The position numbers and the translations under genes were made by a program. Below are positions 26,628 to 36,120 of a stretch of DNA of 64,000 bases, piece after piece. The notes beneath the pieces were generated by a model. That model ran no database searches, had not been told where the DNA came from, and saw only the letters and a list, made by a program, of their open reading frames with translations. The DNA is from Polytrichum commune (lineage: Eukaryota > Streptophyta > Polytrichopsida > Polytrichales > Polytrichaceae). The DNA lies in the NCBI GenBank assembly GCA_950295325.1, contig OX485804.1, forward strand, positions 60,790,533-60,854,532. The letters run 5' to 3'. Each line of letters begins with the position of its first letter. Position 1 is the first letter of the stretch.

Positions 26628-27016
26628 TAGAGTCATCCTTAAAATCTTCCAAAAACTTAAGTTCTGGTAGAAAGTTTCGCCCCACATTAGACAAATTATA
26701 ATGTTTAAAGGAGCGTTCAAGTGTTGCTGTAGGAACCCCCCAATTTTGGCCAAGAGATGGTGGTAATATAAAATAAACTCCTTGTCAAATTTCAACTAGC
26801 ACCATTTTAGGTGCCTTCAAAGTTTTTCCACGCAATTCATTTTTACATAGTCATCTTTTGGCCAAAGTCAAACGCCTCCTTTTCATTTCACCATAATTGG
26901 GAGTTCTGACAGCACTTGAACGCTCCTTCAAACATTATAATTTGTCAAAAGTGGGGCAAAACTCCCTACCAAAACATGAGTTTTTGGGAGACTTTAGAAA
27001 TAACTCTACTATCATC
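26628..27016. repeat. Fold-back repeat, about 125-bp arms
   Basis: The left arm (about 26628-26760) and right arm (about 26890-27016) are imperfect reverse complements; both carry GACAAATTATAATGTTT, GGAGCGTTCAAGTG and CCAAAAACT blocks. The spacer is about 130 bp. It lies just beyond the 3' end of the minus-strand membrane-protein gene. Confidence 0.8.
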
Positions 27017-27124
27017 ACGTTTCTAATATAAACACTAAAGAAAATAACTTGGAAATTTTATATTATTTTGATCACAACTGTGGTGAAATGCAAAAAAACA
27101 AATGACCAACTAGTTGACAAAAGA

Positions 27125-27146
27125 GGGGGGGGGGGGGGGGGGGGGG
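27125..27146. repeat. Poly-G tract (22 bases)
   Basis: An uninterrupted run of 22 G, about 20 bp beyond the stop codon of the 27166-28242 gene. On that gene's strand it would be a C run in the 3' untranslated region. Length should be read with caution because such runs are prone to sequencing and assembly error. Confidence 0.9.
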
Positions 27147-27165
27147 TTTACAACACCTGTTAAAA

Positions 27166-28242
27166 TTATTCATACTTTGCCCCTATGTTGTCGGAAAATA
27201 TATTTGTAGCGCCCAATTTTGGAGTTATCCTATTGTTGATGTAGCGGCTGCTTCCGGATTGGTTAGCCACGTAGACAAGCTGTTGCTCACGATAAGCAAA
27301 GTACAATGACAATGCTGAGGCAGGCCCACAAAACATGCTGCCTATCACCACGAGTGTAGCCACATTGAACCCATCTTCAAGCACTATTACATAAAGAAAC
27401 GCTAGTAGCAACACCAACACCTCCAAAAGTAGAATATACATCTGAAACTCAGAATTCTTCCACGAGTGCAGAAGCTTGAAGACTCGCCACGGGAGTTGGG
27501 GGTCGCGAATGACGAATAAAATACCAATGAGATGCCACATGAAGCCTGCTTCTGCTTGAAAAAAATGCAAACCCTTAACCCACTTGTGACCTGAAATCTG
27601 TGAGGAGTTGTCCGTTGTGAAGAATGGCAGCCAAAGGAATGCCACTAAAATAGGACACATTTGAAAAATAAGGATAGCTGTTTCTTTGCCTTTGTTTTCG
27701 AAAGGGAACAAGATTGCTGCCGCGCTTAGTTTCAAGAGTACCACGGAAAAACCAATGGCTCCAACTCGAACCACGGAAATTCTCTTGCGCCATATCCCGC
27801 TGGGAGTTCTATCCCCCGAGTCATAGAGTATATAACATGGCAACCAAATTGCGGGTACCACAACCGAGATACCAATAAGTTGGAAGAGCACAACATGGAG
27901 AGGGATGAGGGAGAGAAGCCATCCGGATTCCACCCTCGAGCCTTCCACTCCCATGAAGGCGAAAACCGACACAAGGGTTGAGATCAAATACCCAGTAACC
28001 CAAGTTCCTTCTCGTGTGCTCAATCCTTGTTCAAATGATTGTACCAACACACACACAAAATCATCGACCGGTTTCAACCCCATCCTCCAGCTGTAGAGAG
28101 GCCCCTCTGTCTGGCAATGGTCCCCAAAAGCTTCAATTGGCTCTCCCGCACGGCCAAAGAGAAGATACGATGCGTAAGCTCCAAAGAGCACGAGTGGCGC
28201 TGCCTTCAACACGCGGATTGCATGTGGATCCATCGTTGACAT
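27166..28242 (-). CDS. Intronless multi-pass membrane protein, fungal-like family, unknown function
   Basis: A single 358-aa frame starting at the ATG of MSTMDPHAIRVL; the frame runs 18 codons further upstream but only from a GTG. About eight hydrophobic segments are visible: near residues 8-25, 78-95, 107-135, 155-175, 185-203, 230-245, 268-287 and 290-315. A loop after segment 1 carries PVDDFVCVLVQSFEQGL, and the last segment carries FCGPASALSLYFAYRE. The overall pattern, with a short first membrane segment, a D..L..LV..F stretch, WLLSLIPLHVVLFQ-like and VVVPAIWLPCYIL-like segments and a GP..A..YRE end, recalls uncharacterised integral membrane proteins common in filamentous fungi. That match is from memory. 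The gene lacks introns, unlike its neighbours. Function is unknown; a broken EMC10 copy lies directly upstream. Confidence 0.75.
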   Translation of the reverse strand: MSTMDPHAIRVLKAAPLVLFGAYASYLLFGRAGEPIEAFGDHCQTEGPLYSWRMGLKPVDDFVCVLVQSFEQGLSTREGTWVTGYLISTLVSVFAFMGVEGSRVESGWLLSLIPLHVVLFQLIGISVVVPAIWLPCYILYDSGDRTPSGIWRKRISVVRVGAIGFSVVLLKLSAAAILFPFENKGKETAILIFQMCPILVAFLWLPFFTTDNSSQISGHKWVKGLHFFQAEAGFMWHLIGILFVIRDPQLPWRVFKLLHSWKNSEFQMYILLLEVLVLLLAFLYVIVLEDGFNVATLVVIGSMFCGPASALSLYFAYREQQLVYVANQSGSSRYINNRITPKLGATNIFSDNIGAKYE

Positions 28243-28429
28243 TGCTGCGCAAGATTTGTACTCACAAAAAGGCTTCCCACCACCACCACTAATCACTCAC
28301 ATGTCCCGTGTAAACTTCAAAAACCAATCAACTTGCATGTCCAGAATAAGGAAGAAGAAAAAAGGCGAGAGGCGAGAGGCTCAAATCACTCAACCCACTC
28401 ACTCTTCACAGCTGCATGAAGTCACCACA

Positions 28430-30400
28430 TTCTTCCCCTGCAACCCCAACAAGCTGGGCAGGAACTCAAAACTTGTAGTAGTGACCATGATCCTTTCTCA
28501 CCAAGTCCTGTTCAAGTCAAAAAGGTTCAAATCAGCAAGCTTTTGCACAATCAAATGGGCTGTAACACTTCACCATATGCGTTGTACATTTCCAGAAAAC
28601 CAACACATTTCCAGAAGGAAAAAGAGAGGATCAAATCATTCAATCCTCTCACTTATCCCAAAGTTGCATAATGTGACCATATTTCCCTGCAACTCAAACA
28701 AGCTGGGTAGGAACTCGAACCTTGTAGTAGTGATTATGATCTTCTCACCAAGTCCTGTTCATGTCAAAAAGGTTCGAATCAGTGAGTTTACACACAATCA
28801 AATGGGCTGCAAAACTTCACCATGTACAATGTGCACGTTGATTGATTGATTATTCTGAGCATCTGATCCACATTATGAGCTTGCCCTGTCTGTCTTAATT
28901 TTCTCAACAAAATTCTTGACTGCAGTAGCATCAAAATCAAGTTCAGTAATAATCACTTCAATGACTTTCACTTGCTCATCCTCTGGTAAAGCATCGGGTT
29001 CTCACCACTCATGGCTTGGTTAAAAGTCTGCAATGACAAACGCGACGTATGTTAACATCAATGAAATAGAAACCCTCCATTTTCAGCTGTATCCATTCAT
29101 TCCACTTCCTCCTCATTGTCTGCATTGCAACTCCATTGCAGACCTCATCCAAAGTAAGATGAAGTCAACATAAACGTATTGTAACAAAACCAAACTGCGT
29201 GCTAATGATCAGATGCAAGTGATAAAAACCAAACAGCCAACATGGATACACAGGAGTATGAACAGATAATCGAAGAATTAGGGTGGTCCATTGCACCCTC
29301 ATGCTACCGCCTGAGCTTCTAACCATTCCTTTCCAGCTACTGCCTACTTGCATTTCACAACTGCCCTAGCTAGCTCACTGAAGAAAAGAACAGAAAATTG
29401 AAGAATTAGGGTGGTCCATTGCACCGTCATGGACAAATGCTAAAAAATTCTAAATATTCTGGACTCGCATATTGAAGGAGTAGCACGATCGAGCAGGGAA
29501 GGGATCAAGTTTGCAATTGGCTTTTGTATCGATTGATTAGGCAGATTTAAGCAAAGAGCACGTGTCTGCTCAAATACCAGATACATCAACACCACGGATT
29601 TACTGGAAAGCTCCCTCGAAACTTGGCTTTTATAAAATTGCTGGACATGTAAGGGCAGCAATTGTGTTGATCATCAATCAGCCCGACATGCTAATGTAAA
29701 CTGAACCCAGGGGTGGCGATTCTCCCCTTTCGAACAGCTCTTTCTGGATCACTTCTTATGCTTGTATTACATTGATGCTTTGTTACTCCACAAAGATTAG
29801 AGCAACATGCTTGGAAAAAGTACGACACTGAGATATCCATCGATACCATTTGTGTCAGAATTAAAAACAATCAGAAGCAATTTTTCTAAACAAGGTCTTG
29901 GCTCCATCCAGACTCACGACGTATTGATTTTCACTTGTAAGAATCCAAAGTCTTATAGATCCAGGTCATGATAGGAGAGCAGCTCCAAAGTATATAATGC
30001 TTCTCGAAAATGATATTTTTAGGATCTCTAAACCAGGTTCTGAAGAAGCTAACCACTGCTGGATCTGCAACACATAGTTAATTGCCACACCAGGAAACTG
30101 AATGCTACTCAATCAGCAATTTGGCTGAGTGATACTCATAGATAGACCACTCCTCAAGTGTTTGCAAAACTGGCTGTGCAGTCGGCTAGGTCTGCAATCT
30201 ATATTTCAGTGTGGGGTGAGGTTTGCAAACAATTGGAGAGTGATCTATCTGCGTCTGATTTAACAGTATGACACGTCACTTGCATTTCATTTCCATGCCC
30301 TAATTGCCAAGGACGACTGTCACCGGCTCCATATCAACTCATCATGCAATGTAGAAACTAGCCACCACCATACATACCTGGCAAGCAGAATTAGCCCTCC
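28430..30400 (-). pseudogene. Truncated, decayed copy of EMC10 (exon 1 end to exon 3)
   Basis: Minus-strand blocks match the intact EMC10 gene in order. The exon 1 end with its donor (30376-30400; CCAG then GTATG) pairs with 54885-54910. An intron 1 block with CATTCCTTTCCAGCTACT (29320-29345) pairs with 53764-53785. The exon 2 acceptor and start (29014-29034) pair with 53580-53600. Exon 3-like sequence occurs twice, at about 28460-28530 and 28710-28790, against 53310-53400. The exon 2 start has one extra T, which shifts the frame, and exons 4 to 8 are missing. It is therefore a partial segmental duplication including intron sequence, not a retrocopy, and not a working gene. Confidence 0.75.
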
Positions 30401-30429
30401 TCAACCACCCTGGTCTCCACAGCCTCCGC

Positions 30430-31280
30430 CCTCGGACACTGCAACTTCGGATATAGCCTCCAACAGAATGTTCCCAGAATCCAAACAAACAGTAGAACTA
30501 CGCTCCGGAGGAGGCAAGTAAGGCAGTTTCACTCTTCAGTCCTAATCCCTCACGCCATGATGCAAATGAAATGAAACTAAACTCCATGAATGACAAAACT
30601 GCAGAAACCCATTTTCAAACATCCACCCACACCACTCCCAAACTTGCCTTCAAAACAAATTGGTTCCAAGAATCCGAATTGACCTCCAAACAGTAGAGCT
30701 AGGCTCCGAAGGGGTAGGAATCAGGTCAGGTATTGTAGTTTCACTCTTGGAAGCCTAACCCTGCAGAATCTTCTCCAAGATCCACAAAACTCCACAAAAA
30801 AAGAGAGCCAAACTGCAGAAACTCACTCCAAAATCCACGCTTTCCACCCCCAAACCCCCCACCCAACAAATACAACTTCGAATATAAGCCTCAAAAACAA
30901 TGTTCCAAGAAACCCCCTCCCCCCCCCCCCCAACACAACTCACCTTCGATACTCCCAAACAGTCACACCAAACAAACAGTGTAGAGCTAGCCTCCGGAGC
31001 CTAACCCCAAGATAGATTCACTCTTGAAAGCCTAACCCTCCAGATTCTCTCCTCCTTTCCCTCACACCATGCGCATGATGAAACTGCAGAAACTCGCTCC
31101 CACATCCAAATCCCCCCCGCCGGATGGATACAGCCACCAAAGAATGTCTCTAGGAATCCAACTTGGACCTCCCTCACTACCACCAAACAATCAAAACAAA
31201 ACAAACAAAACAGTAGAGCTCGGTTCCAGAGGAGGCAGATCAAGTAATTTCACAATTGATAAAAAGCCTAACCCTCCATA
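30430..31280. repeat. Degenerate tandem array, about four units of 200-270 bp
   Basis: Units share the order AATGTTCC or a variant, then CAAACAGTAGAGCTAGGCTCC, then AGTTTCACTCTTG and AGCCTAACCCTCCAGA. They begin near 30465, 30660, 30890 and 31140. The AGAATGTTCC part resembles the EMC10 exon 1 segment at 54957-54980, so the array may have grown from the exon 1 remnant of the broken copy. No reading frame is conserved among units. Confidence 0.7.
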
Positions 31281-31302
31281 CTCTCTCTCTCCTCCCTCAC
31301 AT

Positions 31303-31336
31303 ACTCAACTCAACTCAACTCAACTCAACTCAACTT
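31303..31336. repeat. (CTCAA)n microsatellite
   Basis: Six to seven copies of the pentamer ACTCA/CTCAA. Nothing suggests a coding role. Confidence 0.9.
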
Positions 31337-31802
31337 AACTCCACCAAATCAAAACCTGCAGAAAAACTCACTCCCTCTGCAACCTACCACCACCACTCCT
31401 GCTCATCTGACATAGGACAAGCATGTACAAGAGAGCAGCGCAGGAACCCTAGAGTTGGGAGTGAGACACACTCACTCTTGAAGTTGAGTCCCTGGCTCTT
31501 GTAAATGTAACACTAACCCATCACCCACCCACCCAGTGAATCGAATGTATTGTATGTAAGTTAGTGCAGTATGTAACAAAGAGAGGAGTCCTCATGATGA
31601 TGATGATGATTGAGTGTAAGTAGATGATGAGCAGCAGGTGACTGAGGTTTGGGAGGTGGACCCAGTCTGGGGGAGATGGCTGGAGAAACCGCCAAGTGGA
31701 GATGGGGAGGCTTCCAAGTGGAAGGTGGAGGAGCAACAAGCTCAACTCCCCACTCATCAGCATCAGCATCAGCCAATGACCAGGGACACCCGACCGGTAT
31801 TT

Positions 31803-31912
31803 ACAGATGAACCGGTTGAGTTTGAGAAATAACCGGTTCACATCAATGTCCGGGGAGATTTTGGGCATAATCGGTCAAAATCCTAGTGTTTCCAAGTCCA
31901 ACCGGTTACATG
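31803..31912. repeat. CCGGTT-rich boundary repeat, left
   Basis: Contains GATGAACCGGTTGAGTTTGA, which recurs in direct orientation at 35056. It also contains a block (31852-31912) whose reverse complement is at 35180-35246, running through TTTTGGGCATAA to TCCAACCGGTTACATGT. The palindrome AACCGGTT occurs several times. The pair brackets about 3.3 kb that includes two TIR elements. Confidence 0.75.
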
Positions 31913-32740
31913 TTTTGTGAGCTATTTGAGGTATATTCCAGAGATTCCTCTAAAATGCTAGGTAATTTATGAAGTCTTGAATTTCAATTGGTCATTTTTC
32001 AAACCCAACCGGCTCATCTATAACTACTGGTCGGTTCTCCCAGTTCATTGGTTCAAATTCAAGACTTCAAGAAAATCACCAGCACTCTTTAAAGGAGTTT
32101 ATGGGGTTGGGCACAACATTATCTAGTTGCTATCAACCACTCCATTCTAATAATATTAAGTGACAGTGCTTCATCCGAGTTTATGAGGTTGAATTTGTTT
32201 AGGTAAGCATCCATAAAGCATAACTCTAGCACCTTACATGACATATTCCTAGCCCCACCCATCCTGGTCACTCAATTGAATAATGTTATAGACTTGGAAT
32301 GATTAGGATCTCGACTGATTATGCCCCACAAATTTCCCGTACACTGGCCTCAACATCACATTGTTTGCCTTGCCATGTCCCCACCACCTCAACTGCATGC
32401 TTAAAGGTAGAAATGCCTAATTTGGTTACTACTCTTAATCAATTGCCTATATTTTGTTTAAGAAGATTGGATTGTGTGCTCAAAACAATGATAACAATTC
32501 AAGGCTCAATAGTCAACATAAATAGGGAAGACTTGTATGACCTTTTAAGGAGCCAGATCACTATGCTAATTAAGAAGATATTCATGTAATCTCTAAAAAT
32601 TATGAGGAAATTGGCTATGGCCTTTGATTTGGATTTCCTAACCATTTCATAGTAGAGACATATCTCATCATCTTGGGAGAAGAAGGCTAGTCGGGGAAAA
32701 GAACCATTTATACAAGACCCATCCACTTATAGGCTTCTTA

Positions 32741-33128
32741 GGGCAAGCCCAGTGACCCTGCACCTGAATCTGCATTTGCGCTTTCTCATCCGCGATGCGG
32801 ATGCAGGTGCAGGATATTGGTCTAGTCACCCTGCTATACCCTAAAATTGGATGTAAAATAATATAGGAAGTGTAGAACTCCCTGCATTTTGGCGAGATAT
32901 GCAAGGAGCCTGCTATCAGCTAAGGACAAACAACTTCATGGCGGCTTTTAACTAAAGACAACTTAATATGGTAGGGCCGCAGAAAACTACAAATCATTTT
33001 AGAGGAAATTATGAGGTAGTAAGGTAGAAGGAGTGGTAGTTCTGCCTGGGTCTACATCCGCATTCTAGGTGGAGGCCACTTTTCATTCCCGGATGCAAAT
33101 GCAGATCCAGGAACGAGTGGGCTTGCTC
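32741..33128. mobile_element. PIF/Harbinger-like element 1 of a tandem pair
   Basis: Starts GGGCAAGCCCAGTGACCCTG and ends with GAGTGGGCTTGCTC, giving inverted termini, with TTA on both sides (32738-32740 and 33129-33131). This fits the 3-bp target duplication and G/C-rich start of PIF/Harbinger elements. It is 388 bp with no transposase frame. Subterminal inverted repeats based on GATGCAGATGC-type motifs lie inside both ends. Confidence 0.85.
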
Positions 33129-33131
33129 TTA

Positions 33132-34632
33132 GGGCAAGCCCACTCACCCTGCATCTGCATTTGCACTTTTACATCCGCGATGCAGATGCGGATGCAGGGA
33201 AGTGCCCCACTCAACCTGGCATAACTCAAATGTGGATGAAGAAATTTCCAGGAGGTGCAGAACTCCCTGCATTTCCTCGATTTATGCAGGGTGTCTGCTA
33301 TCAACTAAAGACAAACAACTTTATTGATGTTTTAGAAATAATTGGTTGAGGTTTAACCGGATAGTTACAGATGATCCGGTTTAGGTTGAGAGTTTGATCT
33401 GTGACCGGTTGAGGTTGATTAGGGTGCACAGTAGAATTCATACTTATAGAAAATGATACTTACATATGATCCGGTTTAGGTTGAGAGTTTGATCGTGACC
33501 AGCTGAGGTTGATTAGGGTGAACAGTAAAATTCATACTTACAGAAAATGATACTTACAGATAATCCGGTTTAGGTTGAGAGTTTGATCCATGACCGGCTG
33601 AGGTTGATTAGGGTGCACAGTGGAATTCATACTTACAGAAAATGACACTTACAGATAATCCGGTTTAGGTTGAGAGTTTGATCCATAACCGACTAAGGTT
33701 GATTAGGGTGCACAGTGGAATTCATACTTACAGAAAATGACACTTACAGATAATCCGGTTTAGGTTGAGAGTTTGATCCATGACCGACTGAGGTTGATTA
33801 GGGTGCACAATAGAATTCATACTTATAGAAAATGATACTTCAGATGATCCGGTGTTTAGGTTGAGAGTTTGATCGTGACCGGCTGAGGTTGATTAGGGTG
33901 AACAATGAAAATCATACTTACAAAAAATGATACTTATAGATAATCCGGTTTAGGTTGAGAGTTTGATCCATGACCGACTGAGGTTGATTAGGGTGCACAA
34001 TAGAATTCATACTTATAGAAAATGATACTTCAGATGATCCGGTTTAGGTTGAGAGTTTGATCGTGACCGGCTGAGGTTGATTAGGGTGAACAATGAAAAT
34101 CATACTTACAAAAAATGATACTTCAGATGATCCGGTTTAGGTTGAGAGTTTGATCGTGACCGGCTGAGGTTGATTAGGGTGAACAGTGAAAATCATACTT
34201 ACAGAAAATGATACTTACAGATAATCTGGTTTAGGTTGAGAGTTTGATCCATGACCGGCTGAGGTTGATTAGGGTGCACAGTGGAATTCATACTTACAGA
34301 AAATGATACTTATGGATGATCCGGTTTAGGTTGAGAGTTTGATCCGTGACCGGCTGAGGTTGATTAGGGTGCACAGTAAAAATCATACTTACAAAGAATG
34401 ATACTTACAGAGTTTGATCCGTGACCGACTGAGATTGATCAAGGTGCACAGCAAAAATCATACTTACAGATGTTCATGCCTTCAGAAAATTACCGATCAT
34501 TTTAGAAAAAATCCAAAAGTTAGCAGTGATGGTGTAGGATGAGTGGGAGTTTTGCATGGGTCTGTATCTGCATCCTGGAGGGAGGCCACTTTTCAATCCC
34601 GGATGCAGATCCAGGAATGACTGGGCTTGCTC
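33132..34632. mobile_element. PIF/Harbinger-like element 2, enlarged by an internal minisatellite
   Basis: Begins immediately after the TTA shared with element 1 and ends GGGCTTGCTC before another TTA (34633-34635). Its ends and flanks, including CTGCTATCAACTAAAGACAA near the left and GGAGGCCACTTTTCA near the right, match element 1. The middle differs by about 1.1 kb of minisatellite. It is non-coding. Confidence 0.85.
33345..34460. repeat. Minisatellite, about 95-bp unit, about 12 copies
   Basis: The unit contains TCCGGTTTAGGTTGAGAGTT, a GACCGGCTGAGGTTGATTAG block, GGTGCACAGT and a CATACTTACAGAAAATGATA block. CCGGTTT landmarks fall near 33376, 33471, 33564, 33660, 33755, 33848, 33946, 34039, 34130, 34226 and 34320, giving spacings of 91-98 bp, with a truncated last unit. 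Two sub-types alternate (GATCCATGACC and GATCGTGACC), which suggests unequal exchange or higher-order amplification. Confidence 0.95.
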
Positions 34633-34747
34633 TTACAAGCTATTGGGAGCCCACCTTTGCTTTTGCATTGCTTTTTCCCCTTGTGCACCTTTGTCTTCTG
34701 ACACTCGCACCCGGACCACCACAGGCCCCGGACCCCCCCCACGTGTG

Positions 34748-36120
34748 ACGTGGAAAGCACACCCCGTCTTGAGACCCAGAATGTCGGCCTCGGGATCTGG
34801 GTGACTCCCCCTCGCTTTGACTCGGGCTTTGTGGTGGCATCTAAAGCTAGCTAAACAAGAGCCCATTATTTACAGTCCAGGTGAGTCTCTTGGGAATGGT
34901 TTCATACTACCCACCGATGGGGAATGGTAAAAACATGTCCCCGCTATAGGTTTGCGCACGGCTCGGGCGAACTGACCCGTACACTGGTTTTTGGAGGCAA
35001 GGGTTTAGGCAGCCAACAAGGAACTTGTGATCGGGGAGATTCGGCAGTTAGTTACAGATGAACCGGTTGAGTTTGAGATATAATCGGTTGAAGTTCAAGA
35101 CTCCAGGAAAATTATCGATCATTTTAAAGGAATGTATAGAATATACTCCAATTTGATAAAAGAAAACTGGAGAATGTCAACATGTAACCGGTTGGACTTG
35201 CAAGCACTAGGATCTCAACCAGTTATGCCCAAAACTCTTCCCGATCGCTGCAAGGAACGAGTGTATGAGTTGGTTCGCCCACATCGTTTGTGCACTTGAC
35301 TAATATGGGGTTTTTGATCATGAAATGGGGTCGGTTTTTCTTTAGATAGAGAGATTTACAGACTCTACACTAATCATCAACGTTATTATCTTTCTTCTCT
35401 CCCCATCAGTAGATGGTGTCAACATTCACCTGGTTGCTTTCAGGAGGTTCGGTCTCTCCTAAACGCTAATAAAATTTGGGGGAAAATCTTATAACTTTAG
35501 TAATTCGTGTATGAACCGATGTCATTAAGTTTTCAGACACATGCCTCGTGATGACCTTCCCACGAGTGACATGGAAAGCACACCCTGTCTTGTGACCTAG
35601 AATGTCGGCCTCAGGATCATGGCCTCCCTTCGTTTGCCTCGAGCTTTGTGGAGTCTAAGGTTGATGAGCCTACTACGGCTACTTCCAAGACACTTGGCCT
35701 CTTCTGATAAGCAACACATTCCAAGGAAGAAGAAGAAAAAAACAACAACACCACTAACTTACACTATGAAATCTTGCATGGAACCAATACCATAAGAATG
35801 AGATCAAGATAACAAAATATCGGTTTGTGATGAATTCTCAAAAGCATCTTCTTAGGTGGAGATACAGGTGTTCACAAGGTGGTTAACGTCGAGCTTGTGT
35901 TGACCGGTGACCATTTGGCTAACCCAACAATGAGTTGTTATGTCGTCGTTCCTTAGATTGATATGAGAATCGTTATGTATCAAATTGTTTCCATGTTATA
36001 ATATAGTTGACTCCATTTTCACCTTAAGTAAGATTGGCAGGGAACTCAATCATGACGTGGTAAGCACACCACGTCTAGGGACCTGGAAAAGCCGGCCTCG
36101 GGATTAGGGACCCTCTAGTC
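34748..36120. repeat. Three diverged copies of a GC-richer repeat
   Basis: Blocks with GGAAAGCACACC, GTCTTG or GTCTA, GACC or ACCTGG, and GGCCTCGGGAT recur at about 34748-34840, 35568-35660 and 36055-36120. They look like relics of one old element, perhaps LTR-derived. No coding capacity remains. Confidence 0.55.
35040..35246. repeat. CCGGTT-rich boundary repeat, right
   Basis: Partner of the left boundary repeat at 31803-31912. The first part (35053-35091) is a direct copy and the second (35180-35246) is inverted, so the two ends are not simple terminal repeats. A block with TTCAAGACT..AGGAAAAT..ATTTTAAAGGA also matches 32053-32100 directly. Confidence 0.7.

Noticed and set aside
28242-28296. 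GTG-initiated 18-residue extension of the membrane protein
   Set aside because: Needs a non-ATG start; the ATG at 28242 directly precedes the first membrane segment.
28256-28849. 197-codon plus-strand frame in the EMC10 relic
   Set aside because: It spans duplicated non-coding sequence and opposes the homologous exon strand; no domain.
33345-34460. CRISPR array
   Set aside because: Units of about 95 bp are contiguous with no unique spacers, in a eukaryotic nuclear context; it is a minisatellite.
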